Shown here: positions 18,010 to 28,597 of the stretch, one piece after another
Position numbering within the stretch: position 1 is the stretch's first letter
Layout of the letters: each line of letters opens with the position of its first letter
NCBI RefSeq assembly: GCF_019956415.1
Contig: NZ_JAHBDK010000013.1
Span: 1 to 64,000, forward strand
Origin: Pseudomonas sp. GL-B-19
GTDB taxonomy: Bacteria; Pseudomonadota; Gammaproteobacteria; Pseudomonadales; Pseudomonadaceae
Direction: 5' to 3'
DNA length: 64,000 bases
Program-made: the position numbers and the translations under genes
Notes under the pieces: model-generated
Seen by the model: the letters and a program-made list of their open reading frames with translations, nothing else
The model's database searches: none
Told to the model about the DNA's origin: nothing

Positions 18010-19473
18010 TTAGCGCGGGAATGCTGGCGGGTTTACACCGGCCATGTCTTCCATCACGCGTACCACCTGGCAGCTGTAACCGAATTCGTTGTCGTACCAA
18101 ACGTACAGAACAACGCGGTTGTCTTGGCTGATGGTCGCTTCAGCGTCCACAACGCCTGCGTGGCGCGAGCCAACGAAGTCGGTGGAAACCACTTCCTGCG
18201 AGTTGACGTAGTCGATTTGCTTATGCAGATCGGAGTGCAGCGCCATGTAGCGCAGGTACTCGTTCATCTCTTCGCGGGTGGCGGCTTTCTCAAGGTTCAG
18301 GTTGAGAATGGCCATCGACACGTTTGGCGTCGGAACGCGGATCGCGTTACCGGTCAACTTGCCAGCCAGCTCAGGCAATGCCTTGGCAGCAGCAGTGGCA
18401 GCACCGGTCTCGGTGATTACCATGTTCAGCGCGGCGCTACGGCCACGGCGATCGCCTTTGTGGAAGTTGTCGATCAGGTTCTGGTCGTTGGTGTACGAGT
18501 GAACGGTTTCAACGTGACCATTAATGATGCCGAACTTGTCGTTCACAGCTTTCAGCACCGGCACGATGGCGTTGGTGGTGCAGGAAGCGGCGGAAACGAT
18601 CTTGTCGTCAGCGGTGATTTCACCGTGGTTGATGCCGTGAACGATGTTCTTCAGCTTGCCTTTACCCGGCGCGGTCAGAACAACGCGGTCGATACCCGGG
18701 CAAGCCAGGTGTTGGCCCAGGCCATCGGCGTCACGCCATACACCGGTGTTGTCCACCAGCAGCGCGTCTTTGATGCCGTACTGGGTGTAATCCACCTCAG
18801 TCGGGTTTTTCGCGTAGATAACCTGGATCAGGTTGCCGTTGGCGGTGATGGTGCTGTTGGCTTCATCAATGGTGATGGTGCCATCGAACGGACCATGAAC
18901 CGAGTCACGACGCAGCAGGCTTGCACGCTTGACCAGATCGTTCTCGGCGCCCTTGCGGACAACGATGGCGCGCAGACGCAGGCCATCGCCACCACCGGTT
19001 TTCTCGATCAGGATGCGCGCCAGCAGACGGCCGATACGACCGAAGCCGTACAAGACAACGTCGGTGCCTTTACGAGCGGCAACGTTCTGCTGACCAACCA
19101 CGTCAGCCAGTTCTTCACGGACGAACTGCTCGGCAGTACGACCTTTGCCTTCGGCCTTGAACTTGACCGCAAGCTTGCCCAGGTCTACCGAAGCGGCGCC
19201 GAGCTTGAGCTCGCTCATCGCCTTGAGCAGCGGGAATGTTTCGTGGACGGACAATTCGCTGTCATCGGACTGACGATGACGAGCAAAGCGGTGAGCTTTG
19301 AGAATCGCAATGACTGAACGGTTGATCAGGCTGCGGCCATAGATCGAGCTCACCACGTTGTTATTGCGGTAGAGCTGACCGATAAGCGGAATCATCGCTT
19401 CTGCGAGTGCTTCACGGTCGATCCATTCACCAAGACACTGGTCGGGCTTCTGAGTCACGGGAACCTTCCACAT
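18010..19473 (-). CDS. glyceraldehyde-3-phosphate dehydrogenase with long N-terminal extension
   Basis: A 487-residue GAPDH, about 150 longer than the standard enzyme. The Rossmann fold starts only near residue 140 (VVLYGFGRIGRLLARIL), the catalytic Cys298 is in SAASCTTNAIVPVLKA, and the end has WYDNEFGYSCQVVRVMEDM. The first 135 residues (from MWKVPVTQKPDQCLGEWIDR) are mainly helical with no motif I recognise. This long form is a regular second GAPDH of Pseudomonas (PA3001 type) next to mfd. The ATG at 19473 is chosen; further upstream codons are not convincing. Cofactor preference and direction (glycolytic or gluconeogenic) cannot be read here. Confidence 0.9.
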   Translation of the reverse strand: MWKVPVTQKPDQCLGEWIDREALAEAMIPLIGQLYRNNNVVSSIYGRSLINRSVIAILKAHRFARHRQSDDSELSVHETFPLLKAMSELKLGAASVDLGKLAVKFKAEGKGRTAEQFVREELADVVGQQNVAARKGTDVVLYGFGRIGRLLARILIEKTGGGDGLRLRAIVVRKGAENDLVKRASLLRRDSVHGPFDGTITIDEANSTITANGNLIQVIYAKNPTEVDYTQYGIKDALLVDNTGVWRDADGLGQHLACPGIDRVVLTAPGKGKLKNIVHGINHGEITADDKIVSAASCTTNAIVPVLKAVNDKFGIINGHVETVHSYTNDQNLIDNFHKGDRRGRSAALNMVITETGAATAAAKALPELAGKLTGNAIRVPTPNVSMAILNLNLEKAATREEMNEYLRYMALHSDLHKQIDYVNSQEVVSTDFVGSRHAGVVDAEATISQDNRVVLYVWYDNEFGYSCQVVRVMEDMAGVNPPAFPR

Positions 19474-19836
19474 GTAGGGGCAGAAAAAAGGGGCTACATT
19501 ATGCCGCCGACTCCCTCCCGTAGCAATGCGCGCTTGTCGTGCGATCCGTAACAATTTCCTGTTCAAAAAAATTACGCCCCGCTAAAGCCCAATAAAACCG
19601 GGCCTTGCAGCGCAGTCAATTTTTTGGAGACAACGCAACCTTGTCCGTAACCCTCCGTAACACCGAGTGGTTTTGCCACTACATATTCAGCAATTTTCAG
19701 TAAAAAACCGGCAGATTTTGTCTTTACCACTACATTTCGCCAACCCTACGTAATAGACACAGTCTGCAACTGACAGGCGGCACCCGGGACCGCTACAATT
19801 ACCGACTTTGTCGCAACGCTTGGAGCTCAACCTTCC
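19474..19836. other. 363-base divergent intergenic region, GAPDH and mfd promoters
   Basis: No gene is seen. It holds three copies of TCCGTAAC (19545-19552, 19644-19651, 19654-19661) and two of CCACTACAT (19676-19684, 19737-19745). The repeats sit where the GAPDH promoter should be and may bind a regulator; none matches a site I can name with confidence. Confidence 0.4.
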
Positions 19837-22800
19837 GTGCCCGTTCTGCGTCTACCGCTTCTCCCTGCCGCGGCAGGTAAACAGCACTGGGGCAACCTGC
19901 CCGGTGCCGCCCTCAGCCTGGCCATCGCCGAGGCTGCCAGCGCTGCCAAGCGCTTTACCCTGCTGCTGACCGCCGACAGCCAAAGTGCCGAACGGCTTGA
20001 GCAGGAGCTGAGTTTCTTCGCCCCGGATTTGCCCGTGTTGCACTTCCCGGACTGGGAAACCCTGCCCTACGATCTGTTTTCGCCGCACCAGGACATTATT
20101 TCCCAGCGCATCGCAGCCCTTTACAGGTTGCCGGAGCTGAGTCATGGCGTTCTGGTGGTGCCGATCACCACGGCCCTGCATCGCCTGGCCCCGACCAAGT
20201 TCCTGCTGGGCAGCAGCCTGGTGCTGGATGTTGGCCAGAAGCTCGACGTCGAACAAATGCGCACCCGGCTTGAGGCCAGCGGCTATCGCTACGTCGACAC
20301 GGTGTACGAGCATGGCGAGTTCACTGTGCGCGGCTCGCTGATCGATCTGTTCCCGATGGGCAGCAAACTACCCTTCCGGATCGACCTGTTCGATGACGAA
20401 ATCGAGACGCTGCGTACATTCGATCCGGAAAACCAGCGCTCCATCGACAAGGTCGACACCGTCCGACTATTGCCTGCGCGTGAGTTTCCGCTGCAAAAAG
20501 ATGCGGTCACCCGCTTCAAGGCACGCTTCCGTGAGCGCTTTGATGTCGACTTCCGCCGCTGCCCGATCTTTCAGGATTTGAGCAGCGGGATTACACCGGC
20601 CGGTATCGAGTACTACCTGCCGCTGTTCTTCGACGAAACCTCCACGCTGTTCGATTACCTGCCGCAGGACACGCAAGTGTTTTCCTTGCCGGGCATCGAG
20701 CAGGCGGCGGAAAATTTCTGGAATGACGTGCGCAATCGTTATGAAGAACGCCGCGTCGACCCGTCCCGTCCTTTATTGCCGCCGGCCGAGTTGTTCCTGC
20801 CCGTGGAGGATTGCTTTGCCCGCCTGAAAAGCTGGCCGCGTGTGGTTGCCAGCCAACAGGACGTGGAAACCGGCGTCGGCCGCGAACGTTTCCCTGCGCG
20901 GGAATTGCCGAACCTGGCCATCGAAGCCAAGGCCACTCAGCCGCTGGCAGCGCTGGCGGGCTTCCTCGACGAATTCCCCGGTCGCGTGCTGTTTACCGCC
21001 GAGTCAGCGGGTCGTCGCGAAGTGCTGCTGGAATTGCTCGAACGCCTGAAGCTGCGACCGAAAACAGTCGACAGCTGGCCAGACTTCGTCGCGAGCAAGG
21101 AGCGTCTGGCGATCACCATCGCCCCGCTCGATGAAGGCCTGGTACTCGATAATCCGGCCTTGGCGCTGGTGGCCGAAAGCCCGTTGTTTGGTCAACGCGT
21201 GATGCAGCGTCGTCGCCGCGAAAAACGCGCCGACGCCAACAACGATGCAGTCATCAAGAACCTCACCGAATTGCGCGAAGGCGCGCCGGTGGTGCACATC
21301 GATCACGGCGTCGGTCGCTACCTCGGGCTGGCGACACTGGAAATCGACGATCAGGCCGCCGAATTCCTCACACTGCAATACGCCGAAGGCGCCAAGCTGT
21401 ACGTGCCGGTGGCCAACCTGCACCTGATCGCGCGCTACACCGGCAGCGACGATGCCTTGGCCCCGCTGCACCGTCTCGGTTCCGAAACCTGGCAAAAAGC
21501 CAAACGCAAAGCCGCCGAACAGGTGCGTGACGTCGCCGCCGAATTGCTCGACATTTATGCCCGTCGTGCCGCCCGCGAAGGCTATGCCTTCGAAGATCCG
21601 AAAGCTGACTACGCGACGTTCAGCGCCGGTTTCCCGTTCGAAGAAACTCCGGACCAGCAAACCACCATCGATGCGGTACGCGCCGACATGCTCGCGCCGA
21701 AGCCGATGGACCGACTGGTCTGCGGCGACGTCGGTTTCGGCAAGACCGAAGTAGCAATGCGCGCAGCCTTCATCGCAGTACATGGCGGTCGGCAGGTGGC
21801 AATTCTGGTGCCAACCACCCTGCTCGCCCAGCAACACTACAACAGCTTCCGCGACCGCTTTGCCGACTGGCCGGTGTCCGTGGAAGTGATGAGCCGCTTC
21901 AAGTCGACCAAGGAAGTGAACGCCGCCGTCGCGGACCTGGCCGAAGGCAAGATCGACATCGTGATCGGCACGCACAAGTTGCTGCAAGACGACGTGAAGA
22001 TCAAAAACCTCGGGCTGGTGATCATCGACGAAGAGCACCGTTTTGGTGTCCGTCAGAAGGAACAGCTCAAGGCGCTGCGCAGTGAAGTCGACATTCTCAC
22101 CCTGACTGCCACGCCAATTCCGCGCACGCTGAACATGGCAGTGTCGGGCATGCGCGACTTGTCGATTATCGCCACCCCGCCGGCCCGTCGCCTGTCGGTG
22201 CGGACCTTCGTCATGGAGCAGAACAAGAGCACGGTTAAAGAGGCCCTGCTGCGTGAGTTGCTGCGTGGTGGCCAGGTTTACTACCTGCACAACGACGTGA
22301 AGACCATCGAGAAATGCGCCGCCGACCTCGCCGAACTGGTGCCGGAAGCACGGATCGGCATTGGCCACGGGCAGATGCGCGAGCGTGAACTCGAACAGGT
22401 GATGAGCGACTTCTACCACAAGCGCTTCAACGTGCTGATCGCCTCGACCATCATCGAGACCGGCATCGACGTGCCGAGCGCCAACACCATCATCATCGAG
22501 CGTGCCGACAAGTTCGGCCTGGCGCAGCTACACCAGTTGCGCGGCCGTGTCGGTCGCAGTCACCACCAGGCTTATGCGTACCTGCTGACACCGCCGCGCC
22601 AGCAAATCACCCCGGATGCGGAAAAGCGCCTGGAAGCGATCGCCAACACCCAGGACCTCGGTGCAGGCTTCGTACTGGCGACCAACGACCTGGAAATCCG
22701 TGGCGCCGGCGAGCTGTTGGGCGATGGTCAGAGTGGGCAGATCCAGGCGGTTGGCTTTACGCTGTACATGGAAATGCTCGAGCGCGCGGTGAAGTCGATC

Positions 22801-23286
22801 CGCAAGGGCGAGCAGCCGAACCTTGATCAGCCGCTGGGCGGTGGTCCGGAAGTCAACCTGCGCGTACCGGCGTTGATTCCCGAAGACTATTTGCCAGACG
22901 TTCACGCTCGATTGATTCTCTACAAACGCATCGCTTCGGCCACCGATGAAGACGGCCTCAAAGACCTGCAAGTAGAAATGATCGACCGTTTCGGCCTGCT
23001 ACCAGAGCCGACCAAGAACCTGATCCGCATCACGGCGCTGAAGTTGCAGGCTGAATTGCTGGGCATCAAGAAAGTCGACGGCGGCCCGCAAGGTGGCCGC
23101 ATCGAGTTTGCGGCACAGACGCCGGTCGACCCGCTGACACTGATCAAACTGATTCAGGGCCAGCCCAAACGCTATAAATTCGAAGGCGCCACGATGTTTA
23201 AATTCATGGTGCCGATGGAGCGTTCGGAAGAACGCTTTAATACTGTAGAGGCGCTGCTTGAGCTCCTTATCCCGAAAACTGCTTGA
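19837..23286 (+). CDS. mfd: transcription-repair coupling factor Mfd
   Basis: A 1149-residue ATP-driven translocase that removes stalled RNA polymerase and recruits UvrA. In order: UvrB-like domains (to about 330), the CarD-like RNAP-interacting domain near 480-545 (GAPVVHIDHGVGRYLGL), helicase motor with Walker A GDVGFGKTEVAMRAAF, DEEHRFG as the DExx box, SAT-like TLTATPIPRTL, motif VI GRVGRS, and the C-terminal TRCF domain. The start is GTG at 19837 (MPVLRLPLLPAAAGKQ); no ATG fits. The gene csiV starts 10 bases after the stop, so the two are probably one transcript. Confidence 0.97.
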   Translation: MPVLRLPLLPAAAGKQHWGNLPGAALSLAIAEAASAAKRFTLLLTADSQSAERLEQELSFFAPDLPVLHFPDWETLPYDLFSPHQDIISQRIAALYRLPELSHGVLVVPITTALHRLAPTKFLLGSSLVLDVGQKLDVEQMRTRLEASGYRYVDTVYEHGEFTVRGSLIDLFPMGSKLPFRIDLFDDEIETLRTFDPENQRSIDKVDTVRLLPAREFPLQKDAVTRFKARFRERFDVDFRRCPIFQDLSSGITPAGIEYYLPLFFDETSTLFDYLPQDTQVFSLPGIEQAAENFWNDVRNRYEERRVDPSRPLLPPAELFLPVEDCFARLKSWPRVVASQQDVETGVGRERFPARELPNLAIEAKATQPLAALAGFLDEFPGRVLFTAESAGRREVLLELLERLKLRPKTVDSWPDFVASKERLAITIAPLDEGLVLDNPALALVAESPLFGQRVMQRRRREKRADANNDAVIKNLTELREGAPVVHIDHGVGRYLGLATLEIDDQAAEFLTLQYAEGAKLYVPVANLHLIARYTGSDDALAPLHRLGSETWQKAKRKAAEQVRDVAAELLDIYARRAAREGYAFEDPKADYATFSAGFPFEETPDQQTTIDAVRADMLAPKPMDRLVCGDVGFGKTEVAMRAAFIAVHGGRQVAILVPTTLLAQQHYNSFRDRFADWPVSVEVMSRFKSTKEVNAAVADLAEGKIDIVIGTHKLLQDDVKIKNLGLVIIDEEHRFGVRQKEQLKALRSEVDILTLTATPIPRTLNMAVSGMRDLSIIATPPARRLSVRTFVMEQNKSTVKEALLRELLRGGQVYYLHNDVKTIEKCAADLAELVPEARIGIGHGQMRERELEQVMSDFYHKRFNVLIASTIIETGIDVPSANTIIIERADKFGLAQLHQLRGRVGRSHHQAYAYLLTPPRQQITPDAEKRLEAIANTQDLGAGFVLATNDLEIRGAGELLGDGQSGQIQAVGFTLYMEMLERAVKSIRKGEQPNLDQPLGGGPEVNLRVPALIPEDYLPDVHARLILYKRIASATDEDGLKDLQVEMIDRFGLLPEPTKNLIRITALKLQAELLGIKKVDGGPQGGRIEFAAQTPVDPLTLIKLIQGQPKRYKFEGATMFKFMVPMERSEERFNTVEALLELLIPKTA

Positions 23287-23296
23287 AGGACGCCGC

Positions 23297-23863
23297 ATGC
23301 GCCTGTTTCGCTCATTGCCCCTGCTGTTAACGCTGATCGCACCCACGGCGTTTGCCGATGATCTGTATCAGATTGAAATGATTCTGGTCCGGCAAAACGC
23401 CGTGCCCGCCATCGTCAGCCGCGCGGCACCGGAAGACTGGGCCGCCGGCGCGCAGCCCATCAGCAAAGACAGCCTGCGCACGCCGAGCCTGAATGGCGAA
23501 GTGGAAAAACTCACCGCCAGCGCTGACTACACTGTGTTACTGCACAAGGCCTGGCAACAAACCCTCGGCGAACAAGACAGCAAAATCGCGATCAGCGACG
23601 GCAAGGAACAATACGGTCAGTTCCCGATTGAGGGCACCTTGAACCTGAAGCTGGGGCGCTTCACCGACGTCGACGCCGATTTCTGGGTCAACCAGATCGA
23701 TGGCAACGGCACAGTCACCGCCAGCGAACGCCTCAAGCAAGAAAGCCATACCAAGAACGGCGAGCTGAACTTCCTCGACAACGGCCACCTCGGCCTGTTG
23801 ATCAAGATCACCTCGCTCACCGCCCCTGCTCCTCGGCCAGTCCCCGAAGAAATTCCGGACTGA
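23297..23863 (+). CDS. CsiV-like periplasmic peptidoglycan-associated protein
   Basis: A 188-residue secreted protein. The signal peptide (about 1-20) ends PTAFA-DD, and the mature part begins DLYQIEMILVRQN, the opening of the CsiV family (DUF2066/CsiV type; peptidoglycan binding in Vibrio). Later TLNLKLGRFTDVDADFWVNQ and ESHTKNGELNFLDNGHLGLLIKI fit beta-rich repeats of that family. The ATG at 23297 gives the signal peptide and has GAAGGACG upstream. It lies 10 bases after mfd and 5 bases before the helicase gene. The family assignment is by resemblance. Confidence 0.7.
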   Translation: MRLFRSLPLLLTLIAPTAFADDLYQIEMILVRQNAVPAIVSRAAPEDWAAGAQPISKDSLRTPSLNGEVEKLTASADYTVLLHKAWQQTLGEQDSKIAISDGKEQYGQFPIEGTLNLKLGRFTDVDADFWVNQIDGNGTVTASERLKQESHTKNGELNFLDNGHLGLLIKITSLTAPAPRPVPEEIPD

Positions 23864-23868
23864 TTGCT

Positions 23869-26562
23869 ATGCCCTCGCCCCTGAGCAAACCCCTGGCACC
23901 TTCCTGGGTCAGCCGATTCAAGGAACAAAGCCTGGAGCGTGGCCGTCGCTACGCGCTGGAGAACCGCGTCAGGATCGTCGAGGTCGGTGACGCTACGATC
24001 ACCGCTGCGTGCGAAGGCTCGGGCGGTAATGTTTACCGTCAGACCATTCGCCTGCGTGAGTCAGCCAAAGCCACCTTGCTGATGGTTGACGCGACCTGCA
24101 CCTGCCCGGTTCACAGCAACTGCAAACATTGCGCAGCGGTGTTGCTAAAGGTGCAAGAAACACTGGCCTACCCCGCGGCTGCGCAAGATGCCGATCTGCT
24201 GGAAAAACTTCAGGCCGTACTGGAAAACCGCGGCCCTAAAGCACCGCCGCAAGTGCTTGTGGATAACGTTCAACCGGTGCCGCGCTTGTGGCTGGCGAGC
24301 ATCGAGTTCAGCGCCTTCGAACCGCGCAACGGCAAGATGCAGCGCTACATTCAGCATCGTGCGGCATTGTCTTTTAGCTATCTGGATGAATACGTTTGCG
24401 GACAAAAGAACGCCGACATTCTGATTCGCCAGGAAACCCAGACGCTGCGGATAAAACGTCACCCGGATGTCGAACAGACCTACAGGGAACAGTTACGAAT
24501 CCTCGGCTTCAAGATTGCCACCCGACAAAGCAAAGCCTTGCCGGAAAGTGCCGGCGAACTCTACGAGATGGTCAACGACAGCGCCTGGCTGACGTTCACC
24601 CTCAATGAAATACCCAAGCTGCGCACCCAGGGCTGGGAGCTGCAAATCGACGAAGACTTCGGTTTCGACCTGACCGCCGTGGACGACTGGTACGCCACCG
24701 TCGAGCAGGTGCCGGAGCGCGACTGGTTTGATCTGGAACTGGGGATCATCGTCAACGGCGAGCGCCTGAGTTTGCTGCCGATCCTGTTGAACCTGATGCG
24801 CTCGCACACTGAAATTCTCAATCCGGAACGCCTCGCCCGACGTCGCGACGATGAGCTGATCCTGGTGAACATCCCCAATCGCCCGAACTCCGAGTACGGC
24901 CCGCTGCAAGTCGCCCTGCCCTTCGGCCGCTTGAAGCCGGTGCTGGCGACGCTCGGCGAGTTCTATCTGCAGGAACCTGGCGAAACCACGCTACGGCTGA
25001 GCAAGGCCGACGCGACGCGCCTGAATCCGCTGGAAGACTTGCCGCTGCTCTGGGAAGGTGGCGAACAGATCCGCACCTTTGCCCAGCGTTTACGCGACAT
25101 CAAGGACCACACCGCAACCGCACCTGAAGGCTTGAACGCAACCCTTCGCCCCTATCAGCTCGAAGGCTTGAGCTGGATGCAATCACTGCGGCAACTGGAG
25201 GTCGGCGGGATTCTCGCGGACGACATGGGCCTGGGTAAAACCCTACAAACCCTGGCGCATGTTCTCACTGAGAAAGCGGCTGGACGCCTCGATCGGCCGT
25301 GCATGGTGGTGATGCCCACCAGCCTGATTCCGAACTGGCTCGACGAAGCAGCGCACTTCACGCCGCAACTCAAAGTGCTGGCGCTGTACGGCGCCAGTCG
25401 CAAAAAACACTTCGATAATATGGCCGACTACGACCTGATCCTGACCACCTATGCGCTGCTGCCCAAGGACGTCGAACGCCTCGCCGCGCAGCCTTTGCAT
25501 GTGCTGGTGCTGGATGAAGCGCAGTACATCAAAAACCCCAACAGCAAGGCGGCGCAGGCGGCGCGCGAACTGAATGCGCGTCAACGTTTGTGCCTCAGTG
25601 GTACGCCGCTGGAAAACCACCTGGGTGAGTTGTGGTCGCTGTTTCACTTCCTGCTGCCGGGCTGGCTTGGCGATGTGAAAAGCTTCAACCGCGATTACCG
25701 TGTGCCGATTGAAAAGCGCGCCAGTGAAGTCAGACTTCAACACCTCAACGGTCGGATCAAACCGTTTCTGCTGCGTAGGACCAAGGAACAGGTCGCGACG
25801 GAATTGCCGCCGAAGACTGAAATCATTCACTGGGTCGAACTCAACGAAGCGCAGCGCGACGTATACGAAACCATGCGCCTGGCAATGGACAAGAAAGTCC
25901 GCGACGAGATCACCCGCAAAGGCGTGGCGCGCAGCCAGATCATCATTCTTGAGGCGCTATTGAAACTGCGTCAGGTGTGCTGTGATTTGCGCCTGGTTAA
26001 CGATGCCGTCCTGCCGACTCGCGGCAGCACATCGGGCAAGCTCGACAGCTTGATGGAAATGCTTGAGGAGTTGTTCGAGGAGGGTCGGCGGATTCTGTTG
26101 TTCTCGCAGTTCACGTCGATGTTGGCGCTCATCGAGGTCGAGCTAACGAAACGTGGCGTTGAGTACGCACTACTGACCGGGCAGACACGCGACCGACGCG
26201 CACCGGTGAAAGACTTTCAGAGCGGCAAGCGTCAGATTTTTCTCATCAGTTTGAAGGCCGGTGGTGTTGGTTTGAACCTGACCGAAGCGGATACGGTCAT
26301 TCACTACGATCCATGGTGGAACCCGGCGACGGAGAATCAGGCAACTGACCGGGCATACCGTATCGGTCAGGAGAAGCCGGTATTCGTCTACAAGATGATT
26401 GCCCGGGGGACCGTCGAGGAGAAGATTCAGCATCTGCAGAAAGAAAAATCCGACCTCGCCGCCGGCGTTCTGGATGGACGCAAGACAGGGGACTGGAAGT
26501 TGCAGAGTGATGATATTGAAGCGCTGTTTGCGCCGTTGCCGGACAAACTCGAAAAGCGCTGA
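23869..26562 (+). CDS. SNF2-family helicase with SWIM zinc finger
   Basis: An 897-residue SWI2/SNF2 ATPase. At the N-terminus is a SWIM finger, CTCPVHSNCKHCAAVLL (Cys-x-Cys ... Cys-x-x-Cys/His), about residues 78-94. A middle region of about 300 residues is family-specific. The motor has Walker A ADDMGLGKTLQTL (about 455), LDEAQYIKN as DExx box, LSGTPLENHLGELWSLF, and the second RecA lobe with LISLKAGGVGLNLTEADTVIHYDPWWNPA and QATDRAYRIGQ. It resembles the bacterial HepA-like SNF2 group with an N-terminal SWIM domain; its DNA or RNA target is unknown. It starts 5 bases after the CsiV-like gene, suggesting one operon with mfd. Confidence 0.88.
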   Translation: MPSPLSKPLAPSWVSRFKEQSLERGRRYALENRVRIVEVGDATITAACEGSGGNVYRQTIRLRESAKATLLMVDATCTCPVHSNCKHCAAVLLKVQETLAYPAAAQDADLLEKLQAVLENRGPKAPPQVLVDNVQPVPRLWLASIEFSAFEPRNGKMQRYIQHRAALSFSYLDEYVCGQKNADILIRQETQTLRIKRHPDVEQTYREQLRILGFKIATRQSKALPESAGELYEMVNDSAWLTFTLNEIPKLRTQGWELQIDEDFGFDLTAVDDWYATVEQVPERDWFDLELGIIVNGERLSLLPILLNLMRSHTEILNPERLARRRDDELILVNIPNRPNSEYGPLQVALPFGRLKPVLATLGEFYLQEPGETTLRLSKADATRLNPLEDLPLLWEGGEQIRTFAQRLRDIKDHTATAPEGLNATLRPYQLEGLSWMQSLRQLEVGGILADDMGLGKTLQTLAHVLTEKAAGRLDRPCMVVMPTSLIPNWLDEAAHFTPQLKVLALYGASRKKHFDNMADYDLILTTYALLPKDVERLAAQPLHVLVLDEAQYIKNPNSKAAQAARELNARQRLCLSGTPLENHLGELWSLFHFLLPGWLGDVKSFNRDYRVPIEKRASEVRLQHLNGRIKPFLLRRTKEQVATELPPKTEIIHWVELNEAQRDVYETMRLAMDKKVRDEITRKGVARSQIIILEALLKLRQVCCDLRLVNDAVLPTRGSTSGKLDSLMEMLEELFEEGRRILLFSQFTSMLALIEVELTKRGVEYALLTGQTRDRRAPVKDFQSGKRQIFLISLKAGGVGLNLTEADTVIHYDPWWNPATENQATDRAYRIGQEKPVFVYKMIARGTVEEKIQHLQKEKSDLAAGVLDGRKTGDWKLQSDDIEALFAPLPDKLEKR

Positions 26563-26585
26563 GATCTATGGTGCCAGACAGATTG

Positions 26586-26654
26586 CTATCGCGGGCAAGC
26601 CACGCTCCTACAGGAAATCACTGAACCGGTGGGAGCGTGGCTTGCCCGCGATAG
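26586..26654. repeat. REPIN (GCGGGCAAGCCACGCTCC variant)
   Basis: CTATCGCGGGCAAGCCACGC and a perfect inverted copy around a short centre. It lies between the convergent helicase and mtnP genes. Confidence 0.85.
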
Positions 26655-26678
26655 AGTCAACTCGGTGTAAAACCTGTC

Positions 26679-27428
<750 letters not shown>

Positions 27429-28439
27429 TTATTCGATCAGTTGAGCCTCTTTGAGCGCGCCGACAGCCGCCAGCCAGCGTGGGTTTTGACGGTATTCGAT
27501 ATTGGCGTATGACTGGCCGCGCATCCGCGCAATACGCTCGGACGGCTTGACCTTCAGGCGCTGGGCGGCGCTCAGCGCCAGTTCCGCAGCGGCGCGATCG
27601 TTGCACACCAGGCCCATGTCACAGCCGGCGGTCAGCGCGGCTTCGATACGGCTGGCGGCATCGCCGACCACGTGGGCACCGGCCATCGACAGGTCATCGC
27701 TGAAGATCACGCCATCGAATTGCAGCTCGCCGCGAAGGATGTCCTGCAACCAGCGGCGGGAGAAGCCGGCAGGCTGGGCGTCGACTTGCGGGTAAATAAC
27801 GTGGGCCGGCATGACGGCGGCCAGTTGTTTGCTCAGTTTGGCGAACGGCACCAGGTCATTGGCGCGGATCTCGTCGAGGCTGCGCTCGTCATTCGGGATG
27901 GCGACGTGGGAATCCGCCTCAGCCCAGCCATGACCGGGGAAATGTTTGCCAGTGGCGGCCATACCGGCACTGTTCATGCCACGGATGAATGCACCGGCCA
28001 GCAGCGCTGCGCGCTCCGGATCACCCTCGAACGAACGGGTCCCGACAACAGCGCTGCGCTGGTAATCCAGATCCAGCACCGGAGCGAAACTGAGGTCGAG
28101 ACCGACGGCGAGCACTTCGGTGGCCATGATCCAGCCACACTGCTCAGCCAGGTATTCGGCGTTCGGATTGTCGGCGATGGCGCGCATGGCTGGCAGTCGC
28201 ACGAAGCCTTGGCGCAAACGCTGAACGCGGCCGCCTTCCTGGTCCACCGCAAGCAACAGATCAGGACGAATGGCGCGAATCGCCGCGCTCAACTCGCGCA
28301 CCTGACGCGGGTTTTCGATGTTGCGGGCAAAAATGATCAAGCCGCCCACTTCAGGCTGACGCAACAATTGGCGATCTTCAGCCGTCAGCCAGGTACCGGC
28401 GACGTCCACCATCAACGAGCCTTGCAGGCCAGCAGTCAT
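27429..28439 (-). CDS. nagZ: beta-N-acetylhexosaminidase NagZ
   Basis: A 336-residue cytoplasmic GH3 enzyme of cell-wall recycling; it cleaves GlcNAc from 1,6-anhydroMurNAc-peptides and so supplies the ampC-inducing muropeptides. Motifs are LLLAVDQEGGRVQRLR, the acid/base loop GKHFPGHGWAEADSH, and the nucleophile Asp in VIFSDDLSMAGA. The ATG at 28439 (MTAGLQGSLMVDVAG) is the family start; the extension to 28517 is not. It is co-directional with mtnP and follows psrA after about 160 bases. Confidence 0.95.
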   Translation of the reverse strand: MTAGLQGSLMVDVAGTWLTAEDRQLLRQPEVGGLIIFARNIENPRQVRELSAAIRAIRPDLLLAVDQEGGRVQRLRQGFVRLPAMRAIADNPNAEYLAEQCGWIMATEVLAVGLDLSFAPVLDLDYQRSAVVGTRSFEGDPERAALLAGAFIRGMNSAGMAATGKHFPGHGWAEADSHVAIPNDERSLDEIRANDLVPFAKLSKQLAAVMPAHVIYPQVDAQPAGFSRRWLQDILRGELQFDGVIFSDDLSMAGAHVVGDAASRIEAALTAGCDMGLVCNDRAAAELALSAAQRLKVKPSERIARMRGQSYANIEYRQNPRWLAAVGALKEAQLIE

Positions 28440-28597
28440 AGAGATTCCTTGAGAACGAGAAACCCGGCCCGCGCACATGCACCACCTTGGGCAATGCCCG
28501 GCAGGTCGGCGATACAAATGGGGGACGGGTTCAGAACGAGAGTCGGCATGGGCGGCTAGCTTAGCGGATGTCAGCTGCCGCGCCCACCCGTGCGCGG

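Noticed and set aside
19676..19745. CCACTACAT repeats as HexR operators for GAPDH
   Set aside because: They lack the facing TTGT half-site at the distance known for HexR, so the name was not used.
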